Numbered from the stretch's first letter, positions 1 to 8,035 are shown. The stretch is 9,624 bases of DNA from an uncultured bacterium (GCA_905215205.1 CAJMPK010000049.1:1-9624); one strand, 5' to 3'. The notes: generated from the letters alone by a model not told the origin. Numbers and translations: made by a program.

Positions 1-527
1 GTGACCTGCGCCGCATGATCGGGCCGCCCCTGTGGAAGAGCTTTCACGACTTTTACGGCTTTTCCCGCGAGGAGTCGCTTGTGGTGGCCGACGAGTATCG
101 CACCTTTTTTGATGAGCTGGGACCGGAGGAGTACCCCGTGTTCGATGGGATCCCCGAGCTGCTGGATGGGTTAGCCGCCCGGGGCAAGCGTATGGCCGTG
201 GCGACGTCGCGCATGGAGGCAAAGTGCATCGACATGGTGGGCGAGCTGGGGCTTTCTCAGTTTGAGGCCGTGGTCGGCATGAATCCGCCTCAGGGACGCG
301 AGACCAAGGCGGATTCGGTCCGCGATGCGCTGGCGGCGCTCGGCGCGACTGCTGACGAGGCCGTGATGATCGGCGACCGCTTTAACGACGTGGAGGGCGC
401 GCACGCGATGGGCGTGCCGTGTATTGGCATCTATTCGGGCGCGGCGGCGCCGGGCGAGCACGAGGCCGCGGGCGCCGATGCGGTGGTGCATTCGGTGGCC
501 GAGCTTGCTAAACTTTTCGCTATATAA
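1..527 (+). CDS. HAD-superfamily phosphatase, Gph/PpaX-like (5' truncated by window edge)
   Basis: This is the C-terminal part of a haloacid dehalogenase-like hydrolase that removes phosphate from a small cytosolic metabolite; the substrate cannot be told from sequence. The frame is open from the first whole codon at position 3, and the residues there (DLRRMIGPPL) match the cap-entry region of phosphoglycolate-phosphatase-like proteins. The ATG at 15 is therefore probably internal and the true start lies upstream. HAD motif II is VATSR (nt 198-212), the motif III lysine is in ETKAD (Lys codon at 306), and motif IV is GDRFND (nt 372-389) with both acidic residues. The nucleophile motif DxDxT should lie upstream and is not visible. 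A helical cap (about nt 30-170) precedes motif II, as in subfamily IA. The TAA stop is at 525-527. The next gene starts 53 nt downstream after a stem-loop, so cotranscription is possible but not shown. The family call is firm; the substrate is unknown. Confidence 0.88.
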   Translation, partial: DLRRMIGPPLWKSFHDFYGFSREESLVVADEYRTFFDELGPEEYPVFDGIPELLDGLAARGKRMAVATSRMEAKCIDMVGELGLSQFEAVVGMNPPQGRETKADSVRDALAALGATADEAVMIGDRFNDVEGAHAMGVPCIGIYSGAAAPGEHEAAGADAVVHSVAELAKLFAI

Positions 528-536
528 GTACTTGAT

Positions 537-563
537 GTGAGGGGCGGCACACTTGCCCCTCAT
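537..563 (+). promoter_or_regulatory. Stem-loop just upstream of the dipeptidase ribosome-binding site
   Basis: TGAGGGGC (538-545) pairs perfectly with GCCCCTCA (555-562) around a 9-nt loop, and a terminal G-U pair extends it to 537/563. No T-run follows, so it is a poor intrinsic terminator. It ends 5 nt before the Shine-Dalgarno sequence. It could protect the 5' end of the dipeptidase mRNA or separate it weakly from the upstream HAD gene. Confidence 0.4.
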
Positions 564-580
564 TGGTAAGGAGGTCGTCC

Positions 581-2017
581 ATGAATCAGGTGGAGCAGAG
601 CGTTACCGAGTATGTCGACGAGGTCTGGGAGGATGCCGTCGCCGATATCGAGCAGCTGGTGAGCTATCCGTCCGTGGCGGTTTCTGCCAATGCGGAGCCC
701 GGCGCGCCGTTTGGCCGTCCGGTCCGTGACGCGCTCGATTGCGCGCTCGGCATCGCGCAGAAGCTCGGCTATCAGACAAGCGACGACGAGGGTTACGTGG
801 GCATTGCCGATATCCCGGGTCGCGGCGACAAGCAGCTCGCGACCATCTGCCACGTGGACGTGGTGCCCGCAGGCCCCGGCTGGAACACCGACCCGTTTGC
901 GATGGAGCGTCGCGAGGGCTGGCTGCTCGGCCGTGGCGTAATCGACGACAAGGGCCCGGCGGTGCTGTCGCTCTACGCCGGCGCGTACCTGCTCAAGCAC
1001 GGCATTGTGCCGCGCTACACCTTCCGCGCGCTGCTGGGCTGCGATGAGGAAGTGGGCATGTCCGACGTTCACCATTATCTGGAGAACTATGCAAACCCCG
1101 ACTTTCTGTTTACGCCCGATGCCGAGTTCCCGGTCTGCAATGCCGAGAAGGGCCAGTTCGGGGCGACGTTTGTGAGCTCCAAGATCGACGGCGGGCGCAT
1201 CGTGTCGTGGAGCGGTGCCGAGGCGAGCAACGCCATTCCGTCGCAGTCTATCTGCGAGCTTGCGATTGCCGCCGATGAACTGCCGGCGCCCGTTGAGAAC
1301 GCTGACCGCCTGGAGATTACAGCACTCGATAACGGGCATGCGCAGATTTTCGCCCACGGCATTGGCGGTCATGCCTCGATGCCCGAGGGAACGATCAATG
1401 CCGTCGGCCTGATCGTGGCGTATCTGCGCGAGGCCGAGGACGCGTTTGGTGCCCGTGACGAGCGCCTGCTGACGCCTGCCGAGCACGAGTTTGTCAAGTT
1501 TTTGGCCTTTGTACATGCGGACGCCTATGGTCGCGGCCTGGGTATCGACGCGACGAGCCCCGCATTTGGCCCGCTCACCTGCAATCCCGGCGTCATCCGT
1601 GTGGCGGATGGCCACATCGAGCAGGTCATCGACGTGCGTTTCCCCGATAGCACGAGCGCCGATACCATCCGCGAGCAGCTCGAGCCGCTCGTGGGGCGCT
1701 TTGACGTGACGTGTCGCGTGGGTCATGCAAAGGTGCCGTTCTCGGTGTCTGCCGACGATCCGGCCGTGAAAGCGCTTATTGATACCTATAACGAGTTTAC
1801 GGGCAAGCATGCCGAGCCCTTTGCCATGGGCGGCGGCACGTACGCGCGCAACTTTGCCCGCGCCGTATCGTTTGGCCCCGAGGAGACCGGCCTGGAGCTG
1901 CCCGCATGGGGCGGCCAGATGCACGGCCCCAATGAGTGCGCCAACGAGGAGCAGCTCAAGCAGGCGCTCAAGATCTACATCGTGGCAATCTTAAAGCTCA
2001 ACGAGTTGGAGCTTTAA
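581..2017 (+). CDS. pepV: M20-family metallodipeptidase, PepV/Sapep type
   Basis: Cytosolic di-zinc aminopeptidase-like dipeptidase that hydrolyses short peptides, usually the last step in using imported oligopeptides. The protein is 478 residues, close to the family's usual size of about 470. The start is ATG 581, set by a strong AAGGAGGT at 568-575 with a 5-nt gap. An in-frame TTG at 563 lies inside a stem-loop upstream of that site and is rejected. By comparison with PepV, the metal and catalytic residues are all visible: H91 and D93 in HVDVVPAG, D122 in IDDKGP, the base E156 and ligand E157 in CDEEVG, D180 in TPDAEFP, and H448 in MHGPNE. H264 in GGHASMP is the lid-domain substrate-contact histidine typical of the family. 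There is no signal peptide. It appears monocistronic or paired with the upstream HAD gene, and a palindrome terminator begins 21 nt after the stop. Exact peptide preference is unknown. Confidence 0.92.
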   Translation: MNQVEQSVTEYVDEVWEDAVADIEQLVSYPSVAVSANAEPGAPFGRPVRDALDCALGIAQKLGYQTSDDEGYVGIADIPGRGDKQLATICHVDVVPAGPGWNTDPFAMERREGWLLGRGVIDDKGPAVLSLYAGAYLLKHGIVPRYTFRALLGCDEEVGMSDVHHYLENYANPDFLFTPDAEFPVCNAEKGQFGATFVSSKIDGGRIVSWSGAEASNAIPSQSICELAIAADELPAPVENADRLEITALDNGHAQIFAHGIGGHASMPEGTINAVGLIVAYLREAEDAFGARDERLLTPAEHEFVKFLAFVHADAYGRGLGIDATSPAFGPLTCNPGVIRVADGHIEQVIDVRFPDSTSADTIREQLEPLVGRFDVTCRVGHAKVPFSVSADDPAVKALIDTYNEFTGKHAEPFAMGGGTYARNFARAVSFGPEETGLELPAWGGQMHGPNECANEEQLKQALKIYIVAILKLNELEL

Positions 2018-2038
2018 GGTTACGCGGTTTCCCAATCT

Positions 2039-2107
2039 AAGTTGCGGTGGAATAGTTCCTAGAATGGGCCATTTGATGGCCAAGCAGGAACTATTTCACC
2101 GCAACTT
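2039..2107 (+). repeat. Long palindrome: 22-bp stem with nested inner stem
   Basis: The arms 2039-2060 and 2086-2107 are complementary over 22 bp, with one exception (G2050 opposite T2096), which is a G-U pair when transcribed on the + strand. The 25-nt loop carries its own perfect 6-bp stem, GGCCAT (2067-2072) and ATGGCC (2076-2081), around TTG. This is much longer than needed for an ordinary terminator and resembles a dispersed palindromic intergenic element. Whether other copies exist in the genome cannot be seen here. Confidence 0.8.
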
Positions 2108-2114
2108 TGTTTTT
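2039..2114 (+). terminator. Probable intrinsic terminator of the dipeptidase gene
   Basis: The 22-bp stem is followed by CTTTG and then a T5 run at 2110-2114, and it sits 21 nt after the dipeptidase stop. The loop is larger than in a textbook terminator, but the nested inner stem would shorten it. The single wobble pair favours function in + strand RNA. Confidence 0.6.
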
Positions 2115-2310
2115 ATTGGTGTAAAAGGTGCGCCATGTTCGGCGCTGGATTGTTATCCGTTTGTAAAGGCTGGACAGAGCTTGCGGTAAGGGTCTATCAG
2201 ATGCCCGTAAGAAACCGCAGATAACGCGGCTGTCGCCCGGTCGGGGTCGTATCTTTCCAAACAGCAAAGCGGGCAGGGTGCCCGCGAGTCGCATGTATGA
2301 AAGGAAGATC
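2115..2310 (+). promoter_or_regulatory. pst operon leader, GC-rich and foldable
   Basis: This non-coding stretch must hold the pst promoter, but I find no convincing -35/-10 pair and no clear PHO-type direct repeat. Several stems are visible: GCGCC/GGCGC (2130-2134 and 2141-2145); TGCGGT (2182-2187) with ACCGCA (2214-2219); and a perfect 7-bp hairpin GCGGGCA/TGCCCGC (2269-2275 and 2279-2285), which ends 14 nt before the pstS ribosome-binding site. Two of these stems have competing partners, described as a finding. No T-run follows the last hairpin, so any control there would be translational, not by termination. Confidence 0.4.
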
Positions 2311-3249
2311 ATGCTCGATCAGGCTTATTCTCGTCGTCAGTTCCTCGGCCTCGCTGGTGGTCTTGCCAGCATCGTCGGCCTCGGTCTCGTTGGTTGCGGC
2401 GGCTCCGGCGCATCCGATGCCGCCGACAAGGGTAGCGCCGCTGCTGCCGAGTCCGTCTCCGGCGAGGTGACCTACGACGGTGCCTCCTCGTTCCAGGCTC
2501 TCGTCGAGGCTGCTGCCGAGAAGTTCATGGATGCCAACCCGGACGTCTCCGTCTCCGGCTCGGGCAACGGTTCGGGCAAGGGTCTGACCGCTGTCGCTGC
2601 TGGCACCGTCACCATCGGTAACTCCGACGTCTTCGCCGAGACCAAGCTTGAGGCCGATCAGGTCAAGAACCTCGTCGACCACGAGGTCGCCGTTGTGGGC
2701 ATGGGCCCCGTCGTCTCCAAGAACGTGACGGTCGACGACCTGTCCCTCGAGCAGCTCAAGGGCATCTTCTCTGGCCAGATCACCAACTGGAAGGAGGTCG
2801 GCGGCGATGACGCCACCATCGTCGTTCTCAACCGCAAGGCCGGCTCCGGCACCCGTGCCACCTTCGAGGCGGCCGTCTTTGGCGACGAGGCCGTCGACTT
2901 TAAGGGCGACGCCGAGCTCGACAAGTCCGGCGACGTCCAGACTCAGATGGGCAGCACCGACAACGCCATCTCCTACCTCGACTTCTCGCACTTCGATGAC
3001 TCCAAGTTCAACGCCATCAAAGTCGAGGGCGTCGAGCCCAAGAGCAAGAACGTCACCGACGACTCTTTCAAGATCTGGGCTACCGAGCACATGTACTGCG
3101 CAAAGGACGCCGACGAAGCCACCAAGGCCTTCCTGGAGTTCATGCTCTCTGACGACGTCCAGGGCAAACTCGTCGAGGAGCAGGGCTTTATCCCCGTTTC
3201 TGCCATGAAGGTCGTCAAGGACGCCAGCGGCAAGGTCTCCGCTAAATAA
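2311..3249 (+). CDS. pstS: PstS, phosphate-binding lipoprotein of the Pst ABC transporter
   Basis: High-affinity phosphate-binding protein that captures phosphate outside the membrane and hands it to PstC/PstA. It is 312 residues. ATG 2311 is chosen because AAAGGAAG (2300-2307) lies just upstream; in-frame GTG 2278 and ATG 2293 have no such site, and GTG 2278 falls inside a hairpin. The N-terminus has a twin-arginine-like motif SRRQFLGL (residues 7-14), a hydrophobic stretch, and a lipobox LVGC with Cys29 as the likely lipidated residue, followed by a Ser/Ala/Gly linker to about residue 50. Phosphate-site regions are visible: GASSFQ (57-62), GSGNGSGKG (83-91), IGNSDVF (102-108) and AGSGTRATFE (177-186). 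GIFSGQITNW (151-160) is a hallmark of the family. Codon use is strongly skewed to GTC, CTC, TCC, AAC and GGT, unlike the neighbours, suggesting high expression. pstC starts 24 nt downstream with no terminator between. Confidence 0.95.
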   Translation: MLDQAYSRRQFLGLAGGLASIVGLGLVGCGGSGASDAADKGSAAAAESVSGEVTYDGASSFQALVEAAAEKFMDANPDVSVSGSGNGSGKGLTAVAAGTVTIGNSDVFAETKLEADQVKNLVDHEVAVVGMGPVVSKNVTVDDLSLEQLKGIFSGQITNWKEVGGDDATIVVLNRKAGSGTRATFEAAVFGDEAVDFKGDAELDKSGDVQTQMGSTDNAISYLDFSHFDDSKFNAIKVEGVEPKSKNVTDDSFKIWATEHMYCAKDADEATKAFLEFMLSDDVQGKLVEEQGFIPVSAMKVVKDASGKVSAK

Positions 3250-3273
3250 GTAATCGCCCCGGAAAGGTTTGCA

Positions 3274-4182
3274 ATGGCAAAGCAACTGCCAAAGCGCGAC
3301 CTTGAGAACGTGGGCCTGGGCGTCACGGGCGCGTGCGTTGCGCTCGTGACGCTTGTCGTTGCCGCGCTCATCTTTATGGTCGCCCAAAAGGGCCTCTCGG
3401 CTTTTCTCAAGGACGGCGTTTCGGTCGTCGAGTTTTTCACCGGCACCAAGTGGGACCTGGCCAACACAGCCGAAAACGGCCTGCCCTATACCGGCGCCCT
3501 GCCCCTGATCGTCACCTCGTTTGCGGTCATGGTGCTCTCCACGCTTATCGCGCTGCCCATCGCCATCGGCTCTGCCATCTTTGCGGTCGAGATTCAACCC
3601 AAATTTGGCTCCAAGGTCTTTCAGCCGCTTATTGAGCTTTTGACCGGCATTCCCTCGGTCGTCTTTGGCCTGATCGGCTTTCACGTGGTCGTCGGCCTTA
3701 TGAAGAGCGTTTTCCACGTGAGCACGGGTCTGGGCATCTTGCCCGGCGCCATCGTGCTGGCCGTCATGATCCTGCCGACCATGACCACGCTTTCGGTCGA
3801 TGGCCTGCGCGCCGTGCCCGATAGCTACCGCCAGGGCTCGCTCGCGCTGGGCTACACCCGCTGGCAGACCATCTGGCACGTGGTACTCAAGTCCGCCATG
3901 CCGTCGCTCATGACCGCGGTCATCCTTGGCATGACCCGCGCCTTTGGCGAGACGCTCGCCGTGCGCATGGTTATCGGCGGCATCGAAGCCATGCCGGCGT
4001 CGCTGCTGTCGCCGGCCTCGACCATCACCACCACGCTTACCACGTCTATGGCGGTCTATGCCGAGGGCTCGGCCCAGGACGATGTTCTGTGGGCACTCGG
4101 CCTGCTGCTGATGGGCATGAGCCTCATCTTCATCCTGATCATCCACTTTATCGGCCGCAAGGGGGCGAAGGCTCGTGGCTAG
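3274..4182 (+). CDS. pstC: PstC, phosphate ABC transporter permease subunit
   Basis: Integral membrane subunit that, with PstA, forms the phosphate translocation path. It is 302 residues. ATG 3274 is preceded by GGAAAGG (3261-3267) with a 6-nt gap. About six hydrophobic segments can be seen, near residues 14-37, 74-105, 117-143, 152-172, 209-236 and 270-293, with a longer outside loop (about 40-73) after the first, as usual for PstC. The cytoplasmic coupling loop that contacts PstB is PDSYRQGSLALGYTRWQTI (residues 182-200), matching the EAA-type motif of ABC permeases, and RAFGETLAVRM (222-232) is typical of PstC. The last 8 nt overlap the pstA start, so the two permeases are probably translationally coupled and made in equal amounts. 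Confidence 0.95.
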   Translation: MAKQLPKRDLENVGLGVTGACVALVTLVVAALIFMVAQKGLSAFLKDGVSVVEFFTGTKWDLANTAENGLPYTGALPLIVTSFAVMVLSTLIALPIAIGSAIFAVEIQPKFGSKVFQPLIELLTGIPSVVFGLIGFHVVVGLMKSVFHVSTGLGILPGAIVLAVMILPTMTTLSVDGLRAVPDSYRQGSLALGYTRWQTIWHVVLKSAMPSLMTAVILGMTRAFGETLAVRMVIGGIEAMPASLLSPASTITTTLTTSMAVYAEGSAQDDVLWALGLLLMGMSLIFILIIHFIGRKGAKARG

Positions 4183-5097
4183 CACGCGTATCCACATCGA
4201 CGAGGCGAGGCTCGGGCGTGTCCAAAAGCAGGACCGCTTCGCCACGGGCGTGTTGACGGCGATCGTCGCCATAGTCATGCTCATCGTCGTCTCCATGGTG
4301 GCCTACATCCTGTTCGAGGGCATCTCGACGCTGTTCCAGCCGGGTTTTCTCACGCAGCCGTCGCGCGCCAACGGAACCCAGGGCGGCGTACTCTACCAGC
4401 TGTTCGACTCGTTCTATCTGCTGCTGATCACCTTGATCATCTCGGTGCCCATCAGCCTGGGCGGGGCAGTCTTCCTGGTTGAGTACGCGCCGAACGGCCC
4501 TATCCGCGACATCGCCTCCACCGCTATCGAGACCTTGTCCTCGCTGCCTTCCATCGTCGTCGGCATGTTCGGTTTTCTAGTGTTCTCGGTGCAGCTGGGC
4601 TGGAAGTACTCCATCATCTCCGGCGCTGTCGCGCTCACCATGTTCAACATCTCCATCCTGGTGCGCGTGATCCAACAGGCGCTCGAGGACGTGCCGCAGG
4701 CCCAGCGCGATGCGTGCCTGGCTATGGACCTCACCCGCTGGGAGGCCACGCTGCACATCCTGATCCCCGAGGCCATGCCCGCTATCGTGACCGGCATCGT
4801 GCTTTCGGCTGGCCGCGTGTTTGGCGAGGCCGCGGCGCTGCTCTTTACCTCGGGCATGAGCTCGCCGGTTCGCCTGAACTTCTTGAGCTTTAACCTGTCG
4901 AGCCCTACCTGCGCCTGGAACGTGTTCCGTCCCGGCGAGTCGCTCGCCGTGCACATCTACAAGATCTATGGCGAGGGCAGCCCCGAGGCCCAGCAGATCG
5001 TCTGGGGCACCGCTGCACTGCTGATGATTTGCGTGCTGCTGTTTAACGTAGTCGCCCGCATTGTGGGCAAGCAACTGGCAAGGAAGATGACGGCCGA

Positions 5098-5101
<4 letters not shown>
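4175..5101 (+). CDS. pstA: PstA, phosphate ABC transporter permease subunit
   Basis: Second membrane subunit of the phosphate channel, partner of PstC. It is 308 residues from GTG 4175, which overlaps the end of pstC by 8 nt; an AAGG lies at 4168-4171. Hydrophobic segments lie near residues 23-48, 78-103, 122-140, 145-166, 200-226 and 276-297. The coupling loop EDVPQAQRDACLAMDLTRWEA (171-191, the region contacting the ATPase) and GRVFGEAAALLFTSG (213-227) are typical PstA features, the second corresponding to RAFGETLAVRM in PstC. The region after it, about 228-270, contains NLSSPTCAWNVF and is expected outside the membrane. The stop overlaps the pstB start as ATGA, so translation is coupled through three genes. 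No frameshift or missing motif is seen. Confidence 0.95.
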
Positions 5102-5970
<869 letters not shown>

Positions 5971-5988
5971 TCCGGGACATGCTTGAGG

Positions 5989-6014
5989 CCCGCGGCGGCC
6001 ACGGTTGCCGCGGG
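5989..6014 (+). terminator. GC-rich hairpin after pstB (first of two)
   Basis: CCCGCGGC (5989-5996) pairs perfectly with GCCGCGGG (6007-6014) across a 10-nt loop, 18 nt after the pstB stop. No T-run follows, so alone it is more likely to protect the 3' end of the mRNA or slow polymerase than to terminate. It precedes a classical terminator by 12 nt. Confidence 0.45.
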
Positions 6015-6025
6015 ACTGATTGGAG

Positions 6026-6063
6026 AGGCGGGTCATCTCTTGTGGGAGATGGCCCGCCTTTTT
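6026..6063 (+). terminator. Intrinsic terminator of the pst operon
   Basis: A 14-bp stem, 6026-6039 with 6046-6059, contains one wobble (T6033 with G6052), has a 6-nt loop TTGTGG and runs directly into a T5 tract (6059-6063). The wobble is a valid U-G pair only in + strand RNA, which fits its placement after pstB. This is the clearest terminator in the window. Confidence 0.85.
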
Positions 6064-6080
6064 GCTCTGCGACCGAAACG

Positions 6081-6115
6081 ACCACCACAAAGGGGACAGG
6101 CGCCTTCGTGGTGGT
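6081..6115. repeat. ACCACCAC/GTGGTGGT palindrome enclosing GGGGACAGG
   Basis: ACCACCAC (6081-6088) and GTGGTGGT (6108-6115) are perfect inverted repeats; after one mismatch AAGG (6090-6093) pairs with CCTT (6103-6106). The interior carries GGGGACAGG. The element lies between the pst terminator and the ABC-F promoter region, codes for nothing visible, and has no T-run. Its core resembles the GGGGAC repeats at 8829 and 8856, suggesting a dispersed intergenic element. Confidence 0.5.
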
Positions 6116-6132
6116 TTGGGGTGGGGCTCGCT

Positions 6133-6140
6133 GCTATCAT
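6133..6140 (+). promoter_or_regulatory. Candidate extended -10 promoter for the ABC-F gene
   Basis: TGC followed by TATCAT (6135-6140) fits an extended -10 element (TGn plus TATnnT). The best -35 at 17-nt spacing is a poor TGGTTT (6112-6117), which is tolerable for extended -10 promoters. Transcription would start near 6147, giving a leader of about 29 nt before the ATG at 6176. Confidence 0.4.
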
Positions 6141-6175
6141 GGACAACGTTGAATTTCTACGAAGGAGCAGGGCAT

Positions 6176-8035
6176 ATGGCGATTCTTTTGGGATGCGATT
6201 CTGTCAGCCTAGAGTTTCCCACCAAGCATATTTTCGATAGCGTGACGCTCGGCGTGGGCGAGGGCGACCGCATTGGTATTGTCGGTAAAAACGGGGACGG
6301 CAAGTCGACGCTGCTGAGCGTGCTCGCCGGCACGCTGGAGCCCGACGACGGACGCGTGACGCACCGTCGCGGCACCACGATCGGTCTGCTCGGTCAAAAG
6401 GACAACCTGGTCGATACTGATACCGTGCATCATGCCGTTGTGGGCGACGCCCCCGAGTACGAGTGGGCGTCGAGCCCCCGCACGCGCCAGATTCTGACCG
6501 GCCTCATCAGCGATGTGCCCTGGGAGGGCACGGTGGGCGAGCTTTCGGGCGGCCAGCGCCGTCGCGTGGACCTCGCGCGCCTGCTGATCGGCGACTATGA
6601 CGTGCTCATGCTCGACGAGCCCACCAACCACCTGGACATGCGCACCATCAACTGGCTCGCGCGCCACTTAAAGGCCCGCTGGCAGCGCGGTCAGGGTGCC
6701 ATGCTCGTGGTCACGCACGACCGTTGGTTCTTGGACGAGGTCTGCACCAGCATGTGGGAGGTCCACGACGGCCAGGTCGATCCCTTCGAGGGCGGTTACT
6801 CCGCATATATCCTGCAGCGCGTGGAGCGCGACCGCATGGCCGCGGTTACCGAGGAGCGCCGTCGCAACATGGCGCGCAAGGAGCTCGCGTGGCTGAGCCG
6901 CGGCGCCCAGGCGCGTTCCACCAAGCCCAAGTTTCGCGTTGAGGCTGCTCGCGAGCTGATTGCCGACGTGCCACCCGTGCGTGACGAGCTGGAGCTCAAG
7001 CGCCTGGCCGTGAGCCGCCTGGGCAAGCAGGTTATCGATGTGGTCGACGTGGACGCCGGCTATGCGGATACCGATGGCGCGCCCAAGCAGGTGCTCACCG
7101 ATGTGACCTGGCTCATTGGTGCGGGCGACCGCTATGGTCTTTTGGGCGAGAACGGCGCCGGCAAGTCGACACTGCTCGACGTGATTCAGGGCAAGATCGC
7201 GCCCCTGCGCGGCCGTGTAAAGATTGGCCAGACGGTGCGCTTTGGCGTGCTGTCGCAGCAGCTCGAGGAGCTCGAGCCCTACATGGGCGACACGATCCGC
7301 GAGGTGCTCAGCAACTATAAGAAGTACTACGTCATCGACGGCAAGGAGACTTCGCCCGAGAAGCTCTGCGAGCGCCTGGGATTTACGACGCAGCAGCTCT
7401 GGAGCCGCATCGGCGATCTTTCGGGCGGCCAGCGCCGTCGCCTGTCGCTGCTGCTGACGATCTTGGACGAACCCAACGTGCTTATCCTGGACGAGCCCGG
7501 TAACGACCTGGATACCGACATGCTCGCGATTGTCGAGGACCTGCTCGACGGCTGGCCGGGCACGCTGATCCTGGTGACGCACGACCGTTTCCTCATGGAG
7601 CGCGTGACCGACCAGCAGTGGGCGCTGCTCGACGGCCACCTGACGCATATGCCCGGCGGCGTGGACCAGTACCTGCGCCTGTGCAACGCTACCGCCGAGG
7701 GCGAGCCCGTGGGCGCGCCGAGTGCCAAGACCGGCACGTTCGACACCGGTGCCGCGCCAGCTGCGTCCGAAAAGCCCAAGTCGAGCGGCCAGCCCAATGG
7801 CCTTTCCAATGCTGAGCGCCAGAAGCTCCGCCGCGAGGTGAGCTCGCTCGAGCGCAAGATGGAGACGCAGCGCGCTCGCGTTGAGGAGGCCGAGGCAGCA
7901 ATGGCCCAAGTCGATCCCACCAACTACACGGCGCTCGGCGAGCAGCAGGCAAAGATCGACGAGGCTCACGCTGCCATGGACGAGCTGGAGATGGCGTGGC
8001 TCGAGGTGAGCGAAAAGCTCGAGGGCGAGGAGTAG
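6176..8035 (+). CDS. ABC-F family ATPase, Uup-like, with C-terminal coiled coil
   Basis: Soluble twin-ATPase protein with no membrane segments. ABC-F proteins bind the ribosomal E-site region and act in translation or stalled-ribosome rescue; some give antibiotic resistance. It is 619 residues. ATG 6176 has GAAGGAG (6161-6167) at an 8-nt gap; a longer frame from 6020 would run through the pst terminator and is rejected. First domain: Walker A GKNGDGKS (37-44), LSGGQ (123-127), VLMLDEPTNHLD (143-154), His181. The inter-domain linker (about 208-262) is charged and includes ELAWLSRGAQARSTKPK, resembling the Uup/EttA tRNA-contacting region. Second domain: GENGAGKS (324-331), LSGGQ (415-419), VLILDEPGNDLD (435-446), where Gly442 replaces the usual Thr. 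A linker and a charged coiled coil (about 541-619) match the C-terminal domain of Uup. The core housekeeping type is more likely than a resistance type. The next gene starts 6 nt after the stop. Confidence 0.9.
   Translation: MAILLGCDSVSLEFPTKHIFDSVTLGVGEGDRIGIVGKNGDGKSTLLSVLAGTLEPDDGRVTHRRGTTIGLLGQKDNLVDTDTVHHAVVGDAPEYEWASSPRTRQILTGLISDVPWEGTVGELSGGQRRRVDLARLLIGDYDVLMLDEPTNHLDMRTINWLARHLKARWQRGQGAMLVVTHDRWFLDEVCTSMWEVHDGQVDPFEGGYSAYILQRVERDRMAAVTEERRRNMARKELAWLSRGAQARSTKPKFRVEAARELIADVPPVRDELELKRLAVSRLGKQVIDVVDVDAGYADTDGAPKQVLTDVTWLIGAGDRYGLLGENGAGKSTLLDVIQGKIAPLRGRVKIGQTVRFGVLSQQLEELEPYMGDTIREVLSNYKKYYVIDGKETSPEKLCERLGFTTQQLWSRIGDLSGGQRRRLSLLLTILDEPNVLILDEPGNDLDTDMLAIVEDLLDGWPGTLILVTHDRFLMERVTDQQWALLDGHLTHMPGGVDQYLRLCNATAEGEPVGAPSAKTGTFDTGAAPAASEKPKSSGQPNGLSNAERQKLRREVSSLERKMETQRARVEEAEAAMAQVDPTNYTALGEQQAKIDEAHAAMDELEMAWLEVSEKLEGEE

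Noticed and set aside
560..1924. 454-codon open frame on the minus strand
   Set aside because: It is antisense to the dipeptidase, which has a full set of catalytic residues. The product is His/Arg/Ala-rich with no domain.
2151..2182. PHO-box-like direct repeats or a -10 box before pstS
   Set aside because: GTTATCCGTTT followed by GTAAAGGCTGG matches actinobacterial PHO boxes only loosely, and TGTTAT has no -35 partner.
2278..2310. Earlier GTG/ATG starts for pstS
   Set aside because: GTG 2278 lies in a hairpin and neither start has a ribosome-binding site. The Tat-like signal fits a start at 2311.
2197..4296. 699-codon open frame on the minus strand
   Set aside because: It lies antisense to pstS, pstC and the start of pstA, which are all clearly genuine. 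Its product is an Asp/His/Arg/Gly-rich low-complexity string, as expected from the complement of GC-rich codons.
6020..6175. Upstream extension of the ABC-F frame
   Set aside because: It would translate across the pst terminator and the intergenic palindrome. ATG 6176 has a good ribosome-binding site and begins exactly where ABC-F proteins begin.
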